Positions 53,726 to 62,303 of a DNA stretch of 64,000 nucleotides are shown in pieces. The notes under the pieces were generated by a model. It saw only the letters and a program-made list of their open reading frames with translations, made no database searches and was not told the DNA's origin. The position numbers and the translations under genes are program-made. Numbering within the stretch: the first letter of the stretch is position 1; the number at the start of each line of letters is the position of its first letter. Origin of the DNA: CAZPMO01 sp964587515 (GTDB taxonomy: Bacteria > Pseudomonadota > Alphaproteobacteria > MPNO01); NCBI GenBank assembly GCA_964587515.1, contig CAZPMO010000002.1, forward strand, positions 1 through 64,000. Reading direction: 5' to 3'.

Positions 53726-54508
53726 ATGTCTAACCGCGCCCGAGGCATATGTCTGAGAGTAAGCTCGATCTTCGTCCTGCTGATCATCTGGTGGGTCGCC
53801 GCGATTTTGATGGATGATGTCGAGGTCCTGCCCGGGCCGGTGCTGATCTTTACGACCATTTGGTCGAATCTGATCGGTGTCGGGCCGGAAGGGAAATCGC
53901 CCTATTTCCACATGGGGGTCACGCTGGCCCGCACTTTCATCGCTTTCGGCGCGGCCATGCTGGCGGGAATAGGAATTGGCCTGACCATGGGCCTCCGCAA
54001 GACCTTCGAGCATTCGCTCATGGCCTTGATTCCACTGTTGCTCACCATGCCTACGATCCTCATGGTCTTTCTCGCCGTACTCTGGTTTGGTTTCACCGAA
54101 GTCGGCAGCCTGGTCGCCGTCGTCGGCGTGGTCACGCCCTTCGTGTCGGTAAATATGTTCGAAGGCACCAAGGCCATGGATAAATCACTGATCGACATGG
54201 CGAAGACCTTCCGCGCGGACAACCGCATGCTTGTCATGAAAGTCTATGTGCCGCAGTTGCTGCCGTACATTTTTTCCGCCTTCCGCTTCGGATTCGGCAT
54301 CACGTGGAAGATCGTCGCCTTGGCGGAGACCTTCGGCATCAAGTTCGGCATCGGGTACATGTTCTTCTTCTGGTTCGAACAGTTCAACATGGAACAGGTC
54401 CTTGCCTGGATCATCATGTTCGTCATCCTGATGCTCATTCTTGAACACGGCGTCTTCGCCCGGCTCGAACACAAGGCGTTCGCCTGGCGACCGTCGCATT
54501 CCCTGTAG
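53726..54508 (+). CDS. ABC transporter permease, second of two
   Basis: A 260-residue permease with six helices and the EAA loop EGTKAMDKSLIDMAKTFRAD, followed by ITWKIVALAETFGIKFGIGY. It parallels the first permease over the whole C-terminal half and starts directly at the ATPase stop. The gene order suggests duplication with the ATPase gene between the copies. The operon ends here, facing the small membrane-protein gene at 54567. Confidence 0.88.
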   Translation: MSNRARGICLRVSSIFVLLIIWWVAAILMDDVEVLPGPVLIFTTIWSNLIGVGPEGKSPYFHMGVTLARTFIAFGAAMLAGIGIGLTMGLRKTFEHSLMALIPLLLTMPTILMVFLAVLWFGFTEVGSLVAVVGVVTPFVSVNMFEGTKAMDKSLIDMAKTFRADNRMLVMKVYVPQLLPYIFSAFRFGFGITWKIVALAETFGIKFGIGYMFFFWFEQFNMEQVLAWIIMFVILMLILEHGVFARLEHKAFAWRPSHSL

Positions 54509-54566
54509 AGAACGCCTCGACTCTCCGACCGAGACTCGACGACGCGGAGTAGCAGGGTCGGATCGA

Positions 54567-55013
54567 CTAACGGTCGACGGTTTCCTTACCCTCGCCGCCG
54601 AACCTTGTGGCGAAATAGCCGATGACCAGGCCGATGATCGCGCCCTCGGCGACGAACCAGAAAGGCGACGTGAGAACGCCATCCGCGCCGAACGTGGCGT
54701 GCATGGCCGCCGTCATGGCGTCATAAGCGAAGAAGGTGAGGACGAAATTCATCCATGCGCCGAGGAACGGCGCGCGCACCCACCAGGGCATCGGCAGCTT
54801 AAGAACCGGGTGCCACGTAAAGACCCCGAACACGCCGATGATCGCGCCCACGGTGGTATACCAGAGCAAAATCCCCCAGCGCAGCAACCAGCCGGCCTCG
54901 GGCATGAAATACGGCAGGAAAACAAACCCGATAAGCCCGAAGACCAACCCGATCCCCTTACCGATCGCGATCCGCGTCACCAGCGACGGATTTCCGAAAA
55001 TTTTCGACGGCAT
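54567..55013 (-). CDS. Four-helix membrane protein of unknown function
   Basis: A 148-residue protein with four hydrophobic helices (GLVFGLIGFVFLPYFM, YTTVGAIIGVFGVFTW, WMNFVLTFFAYDAMTAA, FWFVAEGAIIGLVIGYFAT). The ATG at 55013 follows GGGAAAGGG, better than the ATG at 55061. No recognised domain. It lies between the ABC importer and an HDO gene, with a decayed REP-like palindrome upstream. Confidence 0.65.
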   Translation of the reverse strand: MPSKIFGNPSLVTRIAIGKGIGLVFGLIGFVFLPYFMPEAGWLLRWGILLWYTTVGAIIGVFGVFTWHPVLKLPMPWWVRAPFLGAWMNFVLTFFAYDAMTAAMHATFGADGVLTSPFWFVAEGAIIGLVIGYFATRFGGEGKETVDR

Positions 55014-55050
55014 TGTTCTACCCTTTCCCCTTTCACCTCGATCTGCCAAA

Positions 55051-55068
55051 CCCCGGATCAAGTCGGGG
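55051..55068. repeat. Decayed REP-like palindrome
   Basis: CCCCGGATCAAGTCGGGG matches the core of the repeats at 31917 and 32048 but has lost part of the right arm. A third copy of the same family in the window. Confidence 0.55.
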
Positions 55069-55131
55069 AAAGCAACTTTTTTTGGCCAAGGTACGTCGCA
55101 AATCGGTCCCCGGGGGACTTGGCCGCCCTTC

Positions 55132-55824
55132 TCACATCAGCGCGTAGCCTTTTTCGTAGTGCAGGTAGATGCCGTCGAAATAGAACCAGCGGAGCGCGGC
55201 GCCCTCGCGGGCGTAGTGGATGCACATGTCCTGGCTTTCGCGGTCGGTGCAGTGGCGTTCCAGCACCTCGAAGGCGCGGTCGCCGTGCTCCACATCGACC
55301 TCGGCGTGGAGCCAGAAATGTTCGATCTCGTCATCCGGGAAATTGTAAGTCTCGCGCAGCGCCGGCAGCACCTTGGAATAGAGCCGGGGCGACTGGGTTT
55401 CGCTGGCGATGTTGCTGCACGCCACGCCGCAATACCAGGGTTGCTCCGTCGCCACCTGAACCTGCCAGTTGGCCCACAGCCGCGTGGTCGGCAGGCCGCG
55501 TCCGGCCTTGACCTTCGCCGGGTCGGCGCCGTTGGCGGCGGCGAATTTCAGGACGATTTCCATGTGCGGATTATCGGGGTCTTCCTCCTCGTTGAAATTC
55601 GCCAGCATGGCGTCAACCACGTCCGGCGGCGCCTTGGCGCAGATGTTGAACACCGAGCGCTGGAGCAGCGTGGTGATCCAGTGCCAGTGCTCGACGCCCC
55701 AGCCCATCATGGCGTTGCGGCCAAGCTCGCCCTTTGCCCAGGCCTCGGTCATCGGATGATCGGCGCAGTGACGCTCGTTCACCGCGTCCTCGAGCGCGCG
55801 TCGGAAGTTGCTCTTGCCGGCCAT
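55132..55824 (-). CDS. Second heme-oxygenase-like iron oxidase (HDO/PqqC-like)
   Basis: A 230-residue helical protein with the HDO pattern: GVEHWHWITTLL, a Glu cluster and His in NFNEEEDPDNPHMEIVLKF (Glu79-81, His87), and the late D177-x-x-H180 in HAEVDVEHGDRAF. YNFPDDEIEHFWLH parallels the equivalent helix of the protein encoded at 48300. The ATG at 55824 is preceded by AAAGGAGG, a strong site. It lies downstream of LLM and Rieske oxygenase genes and may act in the same pathway. A TenA-type thiaminase role is less likely because the late Asp-x-x-His pair suggests iron. Confidence 0.72.
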   Translation of the reverse strand: MAGKSNFRRALEDAVNERHCADHPMTEAWAKGELGRNAMMGWGVEHWHWITTLLQRSVFNICAKAPPDVVDAMLANFNEEEDPDNPHMEIVLKFAAANGADPAKVKAGRGLPTTRLWANWQVQVATEQPWYCGVACSNIASETQSPRLYSKVLPALRETYNFPDDEIEHFWLHAEVDVEHGDRAFEVLERHCTDRESQDMCIHYAREGAALRWFYFDGIYLHYEKGYALM

Positions 55825-55838
55825 GGATTCGCCTCCTT

Positions 55839-56603
55839 TTATGTGGTCGCGCTTCCGGGCCCTGGCTCGACCAGGGCGCGGAAGGCGATCGAGAGCGTCG
55901 TCACCGCGAGCGCGATGCCCAGCAGCGCGACGGTCTGTTGCAGTAACGCGTGGATGAAACTCGCCGTCAGCGCGCCGCCGCCGATGGCCCGCATCAACAG
56001 GCCGAACGCGACCTGGACGGGCGCCAGCGGCAACCCGACGATGACGGAGATTGCCAGCAACCGCCAGCCATTGCCGGCGGTGCGTTCCCAGCAATCGCGC
56101 ACCGTGAGCGCATGGTTGATGGCGGCGGCCGGGAACAGCAGCGACAGGCGGACGAACAGCAGCATGCCGCCGATGACCGCGATCACGATCACCGCGAACG
56201 ACACAGCCGACTGCACATTGTTGGACGCACCGCTGGCCAGCAGGATAGGCGCGATGCTGCCCGCCGCGACCACGACCATGATGGTCGCGTAAAGCGCCAG
56301 CGTGACCAGCAGGAACCGGGTGTGGCGGCGGCGCCAGCTCAGCGCGGCGGCCACGGTATGAACTTCGCCCGGCAACAGAAATCGCCGGTGCCAGGCGACC
56401 GAGAACACCACCCAGACAATCGCCGCGACAATGGAAATGACGAGATCGAGCCCGCGCCCGCCGCGCGCGAACGACTGTATGGCGACGGTGACGATCGCGA
56501 GCGCGAGGATGGCGGGGAAGGCCAGCGCCAGAAAATCCCGCCGCGCCCGCCAGACGAAGCGATAGGCCGCGCCGGCGGTTGCGAAAATGGCGAGGCGCGG
56601 CAC
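55839..56603 (-). CDS. Six-helix membrane protein of unknown function
   Basis: A 254-residue protein with about six hydrophobic segments (LALAFPAILALAIVTVAI, VISIVAAIVWVVFSVAW, LALYATIMVVVAAGSIAP, FAVIVIAVIGGMLLFVRL and two more) and no catalytic motif. It resembles unnamed alphaproteobacterial YciC-like or glycerophosphoryl-diesterase-membrane-domain proteins only by helix pattern. It lies between the HDO and LLM genes on the same strand, with gaps of 12-14 bases, so it is co-transcribed. Confidence 0.65.
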   Translation of the reverse strand: MPRLAIFATAGAAYRFVWRARRDFLALAFPAILALAIVTVAIQSFARGGRGLDLVISIVAAIVWVVFSVAWHRRFLLPGEVHTVAAALSWRRRHTRFLLVTLALYATIMVVVAAGSIAPILLASGASNNVQSAVSFAVIVIAVIGGMLLFVRLSLLFPAAAINHALTVRDCWERTAGNGWRLLAISVIVGLPLAPVQVAFGLLMRAIGGGALTASFIHALLQQTVALLGIALAVTTLSIAFRALVEPGPGSATT

Positions 56604-56615
56604 CGCGGTCCCGCC

Positions 56616-57686
56616 TTACGCGGCGCGCGGCGTGGTGGCGAAGCGCGGCATCACTTTCTCGGAGAACAGACGCATGGACGCGGCCGCCTTTCCCACATCC
56701 AGCATCTTGGTGTTGACCTGGAACGAGGCGATGTCGAAGCCGCCGGTCTGGCGCGTGAAGTCGGCGATCATGTCGCAGATTTCTTCCGGCGATCCCACCC
56801 AGGCGGCGGATTTCTCGCGCTGGGTATGGACATCTTCCTTCATCAACGCGCCGATCATCTTGTTGTAGCCGGGATAATCCTTGGTGCTGGCGCCCTTTTC
56901 CCAGTCGGAGGCGGCGTCGGCCAGCGTCCGGAAATAGGATTTCACCTCGGGCGCGGCCTCATCGAGGGCTTCCTCGGTGGTGGGCGCGCAATACATCATG
57001 ATCGCCAGGGCGACCTGCCCCCTGCCGGGATGGCCGGCGGATTTCCAGGCATCGTGATAGACCCCCAACAGATCGGCCAGCGCCGCGCCGCCAATCGGGT
57101 TGGCCATGCAGTGATAGCCGTTGCGGCCGGCGAATTCGAAGGTCTCCGGCGAATTCAGCGCCGCCACCCAGAACGGCGGATGGGGAAGCTGGGTCGGGCG
57201 CGGCAGCGAGGTGACGTTGGCGAACGAATGAAAACGTCCCTCGCAGGTCACGTTCTCCTCGCTCAACAGGCGGCGGATCTGCTCCACGCCCTCATCGTAG
57301 CGCGCGCGGCTCTCGTCGAGGTCGACGCCGAAGCGGGCGAATTCATGGGGCAGGAATGCGCGCGCGAATCCAACGTCGAGCCGGCCGTCCGAGATCGCGT
57401 CGACCATGGCGATCTCGCCGGCGAGTTTGAGCGGGTTGTTGAACGCCGGCAGCACCGCGCCGGTAACCAGCCGCGCCTTGCGCGAGCGCTGCGAGGCGGC
57501 GACCAGGAAGACCAGTGGGCTCGGGCTGTAACCGCCATAGGGATGGAAGTAGTGCTCGACCGTGCGCACGTGGGTGTAGCCCAACTCGTCGCAAATGCCG
57601 ACCAGATCGAGCGCGTCGCTCCAGTATTCGGCGCCGGATTTCTCTTCCGGCCCGACATTGGGGAAAAAGGCGATGCCGAATTCCAT
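56616..57686 (-). CDS. LLM-class flavin-dependent oxidoreductase
   Basis: A 356-residue luciferase-like TIM-barrel flavoprotein that uses reduced FMN. Family segments are TVEHYFHPYGGYSPSPLV, VTGAVLPAFNNPLKLAGEI, and the WVGSPEEICDMIADF near the end. It may monooxygenate ketones, nitrogen heterocycles or similar substrates. With RidA and Rieske genes upstream it recalls the pairing of RutA (LLM) with RutC (RidA) in pyrimidine breakdown, though the other rut genes are absent. The Rieske gene ends six bases upstream. Confidence 0.88.
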   Translation of the reverse strand: MEFGIAFFPNVGPEEKSGAEYWSDALDLVGICDELGYTHVRTVEHYFHPYGGYSPSPLVFLVAASQRSRKARLVTGAVLPAFNNPLKLAGEIAMVDAISDGRLDVGFARAFLPHEFARFGVDLDESRARYDEGVEQIRRLLSEENVTCEGRFHSFANVTSLPRPTQLPHPPFWVAALNSPETFEFAGRNGYHCMANPIGGAALADLLGVYHDAWKSAGHPGRGQVALAIMMYCAPTTEEALDEAAPEVKSYFRTLADAASDWEKGASTKDYPGYNKMIGALMKEDVHTQREKSAAWVGSPEEICDMIADFTRQTGGFDIASFQVNTKMLDVGKAAASMRLFSEKVMPRFATTPRAA

Positions 57687-57691
57687 CGTTC

Positions 57692-58708
57692 TCAGACCTC
57701 CGCCATTTCCGCCGACATAAGCTCGTCGAACATACGCCGCGCCAACATCACGCCGCGATCGGCTTCGATATTCATCATCAGGGTTTCCGGCGGGTCCAAT
57801 TTCACCGTCTCGTGCTGGATTTTCAGCACGTCGGCGTCTTCTTCGAAGGTGAATTCGATGGCGCCGTGGATACGCTTGGTCAGATCCTCATCATCCTGGG
57901 CGAAGTGGCGCGAGACGCCCCAGAAATAGTGGGTGGTGTCCTCGGTCGCGGGGGTCAGCGCGTTCATCACCTCCCATTGCAGACCGTTGCCGAAATCGTT
58001 GGTGCCGGTATCGACGGCGCGCGCGTCGATCCAAACGAAGCCTGGCGCCTCGAAACGGACCGACTGATAGCGGTCGATATTGCCCTTGAACGCGACCGCC
58101 TGGGAAAACAGCGGCGGCGGCGTGCAGTCGCGGATGACGCGGTCGACATGCACCGCGCCGTTCTCGCGCCGCGCCTCGATGATCGGCGCCTCGGCAAGCT
58201 CGGCATGGCCGATGGTCTTGGCGTGGACGAAGGTTTCATGAGTGAGGTCGAGCAGATTGTCGACCACGAGCTGGTAATGGCAGTCGAACTGGCGCATGTC
58301 CTCGTTGACCGTCCAGTCGGGCTTTTCCATCCAGTGGAAATCGGGGATCAGGGACTCGTCGGCCTTATCCGCGTCGCCCATCCAGGCCCATACCCAGCGA
58401 TGTTTCTCGACCAATTTCAGGCTGCGATTGCAAATTTGCGGCGGGACTTTTTCCTGGCCGGGAATGCGGATGCAGGCGCCATCGGGGTTGAAGACCAGCC
58501 CGTGATAGTCGCAGCGCACGTCGTCGCCCAGCAGGGTGCCCTGCGACAGCGCATAGCGGCGGTGGGCGCAACGATCGTCGAGCGCCACCGGGCGTCCGTC
58601 CTCGGTGCGATACATGACGTAGGGCTCGTTCAGCAGCCAGCGCTGTTTGAGCTCGCGGCCCAGCTCCTCGCTTCGCGCCGCGACATACCAGTAATTGCGC
58701 AGATACAT
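57692..58708 (-). CDS. Rieske-type aromatic oxygenase alpha subunit (VanA-like)
   Basis: A 338-residue oxygenase with the Rieske cluster site C-x-H and C-x2-H in DRCAHRRYALSQG and VRCDYHGLVF. The mononuclear iron site is in VVDNLLDLTHETFVHAKT. It resembles vanillate O-demethylase-type single-component alpha subunits, which demethylate or hydroxylate methoxylated or N-methylated compounds. No reductase (VanB) is adjacent, so an unlinked one is needed. It is the second gene of the RidA-Rieske-LLM-membrane-HDO run. Confidence 0.92.
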   Translation of the reverse strand: MYLRNYWYVAARSEELGRELKQRWLLNEPYVMYRTEDGRPVALDDRCAHRRYALSQGTLLGDDVRCDYHGLVFNPDGACIRIPGQEKVPPQICNRSLKLVEKHRWVWAWMGDADKADESLIPDFHWMEKPDWTVNEDMRQFDCHYQLVVDNLLDLTHETFVHAKTIGHAELAEAPIIEARRENGAVHVDRVIRDCTPPPLFSQAVAFKGNIDRYQSVRFEAPGFVWIDARAVDTGTNDFGNGLQWEVMNALTPATEDTTHYFWGVSRHFAQDDEDLTKRIHGAIEFTFEEDADVLKIQHETVKLDPPETLMMNIEADRGVMLARRMFDELMSAEMAEV

Positions 58709-58790
58709 CTCGATCCCTCCCGGTTTATGACGCGGGTTATTCGGACTTTATTCACGCACAGCCACTGGCGTGGATCAACCGCTATCGGCC

Positions 58791-59177
58791 TTAATCTATT
58801 ACGGCGATGCCCTGAATTTCGACCATCATGTCGGGATGGGCGAAGCCCGCGCAGGTAATCATGGCGCTGGCCGGGAAACCGTCGGGAAAATATTCCGACC
58901 GGATATCGATAAAGCGGTCGCCGTGGCGCGAATCGATGATGAACACGGTCATGGTCACCATGTCCTGAAGTCGGGCGCCGGCGCGCGTCAGCGTCGCCTC
59001 CAGCAGACGAAAGGACTCGCGCGTCTGTGCCTCGAAATCCCCGGCCAGCGAGTTGTCGTCGCCATCGTGCGGCGCGCCGTGGCCGGCGGCCCAGACCATG
59101 CGCCCGCCCGCGGTGACCACCGCCGGTGAAAAGGCGCGGCCTTCCTGCCAGGTCCCCTTATGAAAAACCCGTTCCAT
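58791..59177 (-). CDS. RidA/YjgF-family protein
   Basis: A 128-residue Rid-fold protein. MVWAAGHGAPHDGDD and VTMTVFIIDSRHGDRF are recognisable. At the position of the catalytic Arg in RidA deaminases (R-x-A-R) it reads FPASAM, with Ser in place of Arg. So classical enamine/imine deamination is doubtful; Rid relatives without this Arg occur in catabolic operons. It is the first gene of the LLM-Rieske group on this strand, with an 82-base gap to the Rieske gene. Confidence 0.88.
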   Translation of the reverse strand: MERVFHKGTWQEGRAFSPAVVTAGGRMVWAAGHGAPHDGDDNSLAGDFEAQTRESFRLLEATLTRAGARLQDMVTMTVFIIDSRHGDRFIDIRSEYFPDGFPASAMITCAGFAHPDMMVEIQGIAVID

Positions 59178-59605
59178 GCTTCTGGTCCTTCCCTTCTTTC
59201 ATCATCTTTCCAGGCAAATTTCTCGAACAACCCATTGTAAAACGGAGCGAATCACCCACAAGGGTGATTCGGTGGACGGGGCCGCCCGAAAAGTTTGCAA
59301 AGAATTAACCATGGTTAACACAATATTTAACCAATTCCACGCTGAATCAACATTACCTTAGAACACCTGTCCGATATTAAAAAGTCATATAAAAATAGAA
59401 TCGGAAGGAGTCAAAATGGAGGCCAATAGATTCGATGAATCCAGTCAATACACGCCTGTTCATTAGAATATTTCGAGTGCACTTGCTCAACTATGCTGGG
59501 AATAGTCTTTGTTCGTTCGAATTTGAATATGTTTAATGTTGTTTCTTTTCAATCAGATAAATAGAATCCGGACGCGAATCAAGGTGCCGGGTCGTGTGAG
59601 GGTGT
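59178..59605. other. AT-rich spacer with palindromes
   Basis: About 430 bases clearly richer in A/T than the rest of the window. It holds a nine-base stem, GAATCACCC/GGGTGATTC (59249-59270), and a 14-base palindrome TTAACCATGGTTAA (59305-59318). A 16-codon frame at 59416-59466 has an AGGAG site. I see no convincing gene; the mini-frame could be a leader or chance. The spacer may mark a rearrangement, since a truncated porin gene follows. Confidence 0.55.
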
Positions 59606-60085
59606 ATGAAGTCTGATAACCGGGTCGATCTGTCCGGGATCACTTTTGGCGACGTGTTCGCGGGCTACCTGGTCCAGGATTACGATTCGGGCGTGCTGGC
59701 CGATATCGCCGGTCTGACCTACGGTGCCAACCTGACCTGGAACGTGACGCGCCTGACCACCGGAAATTTGCTTGTTTTTCGCCGGGTGGAAGAGACCACC
59801 CAGGGGCTTGCCTCGGGCGTCGTGAAGACCGGGGCCAACGTTTCCGTCGATCATGAATTGCAGCGCAACCTGATCGTCACGCTCGGCGGTTCTTTTTCAG
59901 CGGAAAAATTCAAGGGCGCCACGCGCGAGGACGACTATCGCATATTAGTCGCCTCCGCGACCTACATGCTGAATCGTCACTTTCACCTTGAATTCGATTA
60001 CAAATATTTGAATCGCAATTCCAATGAGGATGGCGGCGATCTGGCGTCCAATATCATTTCACTGAGGCTGGTTTCCCAGTTCTAA
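59606..60085 (+). pseudogene. C-terminal remnant of a BBP2-type outer-membrane beta-barrel protein
   Basis: The 159-residue frame matches the last third of a putative beta-barrel porin 2 protein: GVLADIAGLTYGANLTWNVT, NRHFHLEFDYKYLNRN, and ending in RLVSQF with the C-terminal Phe required for barrel assembly. No signal peptide or N-terminal strands are present. An in-frame TGA lies at 59597-59599, just before the ATG, so the gene is truncated. It could still be translated but would not be exported. Confidence 0.72.
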
Positions 60086-60128
60086 TTTCGCGGGTAGTGT
60101 AACGGCTTCACCGCGCGCCGGGATCACC

Positions 60129-61193
60129 GTGACCGTTCCAGCCGAAACTCTCACTATCCGCCGACCCGACGACTGGCACGTGCATCTGCGCGATGGCGAC
60201 ATGCTGAAGGCCGTCGTCGGGTTCACCACCCGCCGCTTCGCCCGCGCCATCGTGATGCCCAACCTGACGCCGCCGGTGACCACGGCGGCGCTGGCGGCGG
60301 ACTATCGCGAGCGCATTATCGCTTCATTGCCGCCGAATACCGAATTCACGCCATTGATGACGTGTTACCTCACCGACGCCGCCGATCCGTCTGATCTTCA
60401 AGCGGGCCATCGCGACGGCGTCTTCACGGCGGCCAAGCTTTATCCCGCAAACGCGACCACTAATTCCGCTTTCGGCGTCACCGATATTACGCGGATTCAC
60501 GGCGCGCTGGAATGCATGGAGCGGATCGGCATGCCGCTGCTGGTCCATGGCGAGGTGGTCGATCGCGAGGTCGACGTGTTTGACCGCGAGGCGGTGTTTA
60601 TCGAGCGCGTGCTGACGCCTCTGCTGCGTGATTTTCCGGCGCTGAAATTGGTGTTCGAACACATCACCACCGAGGACGCGGTCGCATTCGTTCGCGCCGG
60701 AGACGCCCGACTCGCGGCCACCATCACGCCGCACCATCTGATGATCAGCCGCAATGCGATGTTCGAGGGCGGCATGCGCCCGCATATGTACTGTCTGCCG
60801 GTGGCCAAGCGCGAACGCCATCGGCTTGCGCTTCGCAAGGCGGCGACGTCGGGCGAAACAAGTTTCTTCCTGGGCACCGATTCAGCGCCGCACGCGATCG
60901 CGGCCAAGGAAACCGCGTGCGGCTGCGCCGGAATTTTCAACGCCCCGGCGGCGCTGGAATGTTACGCCCAGGTGTTCGAGGAGGAAGGCGCGCTCGACCG
61001 GCTCGCCGGTTTCGCGTCTGAACATGGCGCACAATTTTATGGCCTGCCGCTCAACGACGGCGCCGTTACTCTGGTACGCCGAAAATCAGCGGTTCCCGAC
61101 AGAATCACCGTTTCCGGACCGGACGGCGCGGTCATGCCGTTTGCCATCGATGCTGCGCTTGACTGGGTTGTCGAGACGGGAGACGCCGCATGA
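60129..61193 (+). CDS. pyrC: Dihydroorotase (PyrC class II)
   Basis: The 354-residue zinc enzyme closes carbamoyl-aspartate to dihydroorotate in pyrimidine synthesis. It has the HxH pair in DDWHVHLRDGDM, the carboxylated Lys in AAKLYPANATTNS, LVHGEVVD, LVFEHITTED, and the catalytic Asp in FLGTDSAPHA. It resembles the E. coli PyrC type rather than the longer PyrC/PyrX type. It starts with GTG at 60129 and overlaps the CurA-like gene by four bases (ATGA). Confidence 0.95.
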   Translation: MTVPAETLTIRRPDDWHVHLRDGDMLKAVVGFTTRRFARAIVMPNLTPPVTTAALAADYRERIIASLPPNTEFTPLMTCYLTDAADPSDLQAGHRDGVFTAAKLYPANATTNSAFGVTDITRIHGALECMERIGMPLLVHGEVVDREVDVFDREAVFIERVLTPLLRDFPALKLVFEHITTEDAVAFVRAGDARLAATITPHHLMISRNAMFEGGMRPHMYCLPVAKRERHRLALRKAATSGETSFFLGTDSAPHAIAAKETACGCAGIFNAPAALECYAQVFEEEGALDRLAGFASEHGAQFYGLPLNDGAVTLVRRKSAVPDRITVSGPDGAVMPFAIDAALDWVVETGDAA

Positions 61194-62209
61194 GCGACAC
61201 CGTCAATCGCCAAATCCTGCTCCAGTCGCGCCCCCGGGGAATGCCGAAGGAATCGGATTTCCGCCTGGTCGAGACGCTGGTTCCCGAGCCGGGCGAGGGA
61301 GAGTTTCTCATACGTACGCTTTATTTATCCCTCGACCCCTATATGCGTGGACGTATGCGAGATGCCCCGTCCTATGCGCCGCCATTTCCGCTGGGCGAGC
61401 CCGTGGGTGGCGGCATCGTGGGCGAGATCGCCGCCTCGCGGCATCCGGGGTTCGCGGTGGGCGATATCGTCGAGGGCAGGCTCGGCTGGCAGGAATATGG
61501 TGTTTCCGACGGCGCCGGCATGACCCTCATCGATCCCTCGCTCGCGCCGATTTCGACCGCGCTCGGCATTCTCGGCATGCCGGGCCTGACCGCCTATTTC
61601 GGACTGCGTGAGGTCGGCCGACCGGAGCCGGGCAATACGGTCGTGGTAACCTCGGCGGCCGGTGCGGTGGGCGCCGTCGTCGGGCAGATCGCGAAGATCA
61701 ACGGGTGTCGTGTAATCGGAATCGCCGGCGGCGCGAAGAAAATTAATTACATCACGGAGGAGCTCGGCTTCGACGAGGGGATCGACTATCAGGCCGGCAT
61801 CGATCTCGACGATGCGCTGGCGATCGCCTGTCCGGACGGCGTCGACGTCTATTTCGATAATGTCGGCGGCGCCATCTCGGACGCGGTAATGAACCATCTC
61901 GCGCGCGGCGCGCGCATCGCGATCTGCGGCACTATCTCGCAGACCAGCCTGGAGAGTCCGGAGCTCGGCCCTCGTGTCCAGGGCAAGCTGATGACCGCCT
62001 GGGCGTCGATGCAGGCCTTCAACGTATTCCAGTTCCGCAACCGTCACGACGAGGGACGGGTCCAGCTCGCGCGCTGGCTGGCCGAGGGAAAGCTTCGCTA
62101 TCGCGAGGATGTGATCGAGGGACTGGAGGCCGCGCCGCGCGCGTTCATCGGCCTGCTGCGAGGCGAGAATTTCGGCAAACTGGTGGTAAAGGTGGCCGAT
62201 ACAGGGTGA
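61190..62209 (+). CDS. NADP-dependent oxidoreductase, CurA/leukotriene B4 dehydrogenase-like
   Basis: A 339-residue medium-chain reductase: LYLSLDPYMRGRMRD at the start, VTSAAGAVGAVVGQIAKING for NADP binding, and VDVYFDNVGGAISDAVMNHL. Enzymes of this type reduce alpha,beta-unsaturated ketones, such as curcumin or prostaglandin intermediates. It is translationally coupled to pyrC, a pairing that is probably accidental in function. Confidence 0.9.
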   Translation: MSDTVNRQILLQSRPRGMPKESDFRLVETLVPEPGEGEFLIRTLYLSLDPYMRGRMRDAPSYAPPFPLGEPVGGGIVGEIAASRHPGFAVGDIVEGRLGWQEYGVSDGAGMTLIDPSLAPISTALGILGMPGLTAYFGLREVGRPEPGNTVVVTSAAGAVGAVVGQIAKINGCRVIGIAGGAKKINYITEELGFDEGIDYQAGIDLDDALAIACPDGVDVYFDNVGGAISDAVMNHLARGARIAICGTISQTSLESPELGPRVQGKLMTAWASMQAFNVFQFRNRHDEGRVQLARWLAEGKLRYREDVIEGLEAAPRAFIGLLRGENFGKLVVKVADTG

Positions 62210-62303
62210 GACAGAACGTCTCAGCATGAGACTTGCGGTTTCAGCGACTCGATTCTCTGGTATGTTGGTCGCACCTCCAAGCTGGGGAATAAAGAGTCAC
62301 TTC

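Noticed and set aside
59305..59331. A possible CtrA binding site (TTAA-N7-TTAA)
   Set aside because: The spacings between TTAA half-sites here are six and eight bases, not seven, so the CtrA consensus is not met.
59416..59466. A 16-residue frame with an AGGAG site
   Set aside because: It is too short to judge, has no recognisable leader features such as repeated codons, and lies in an AT-rich spacer where such frames arise by chance.
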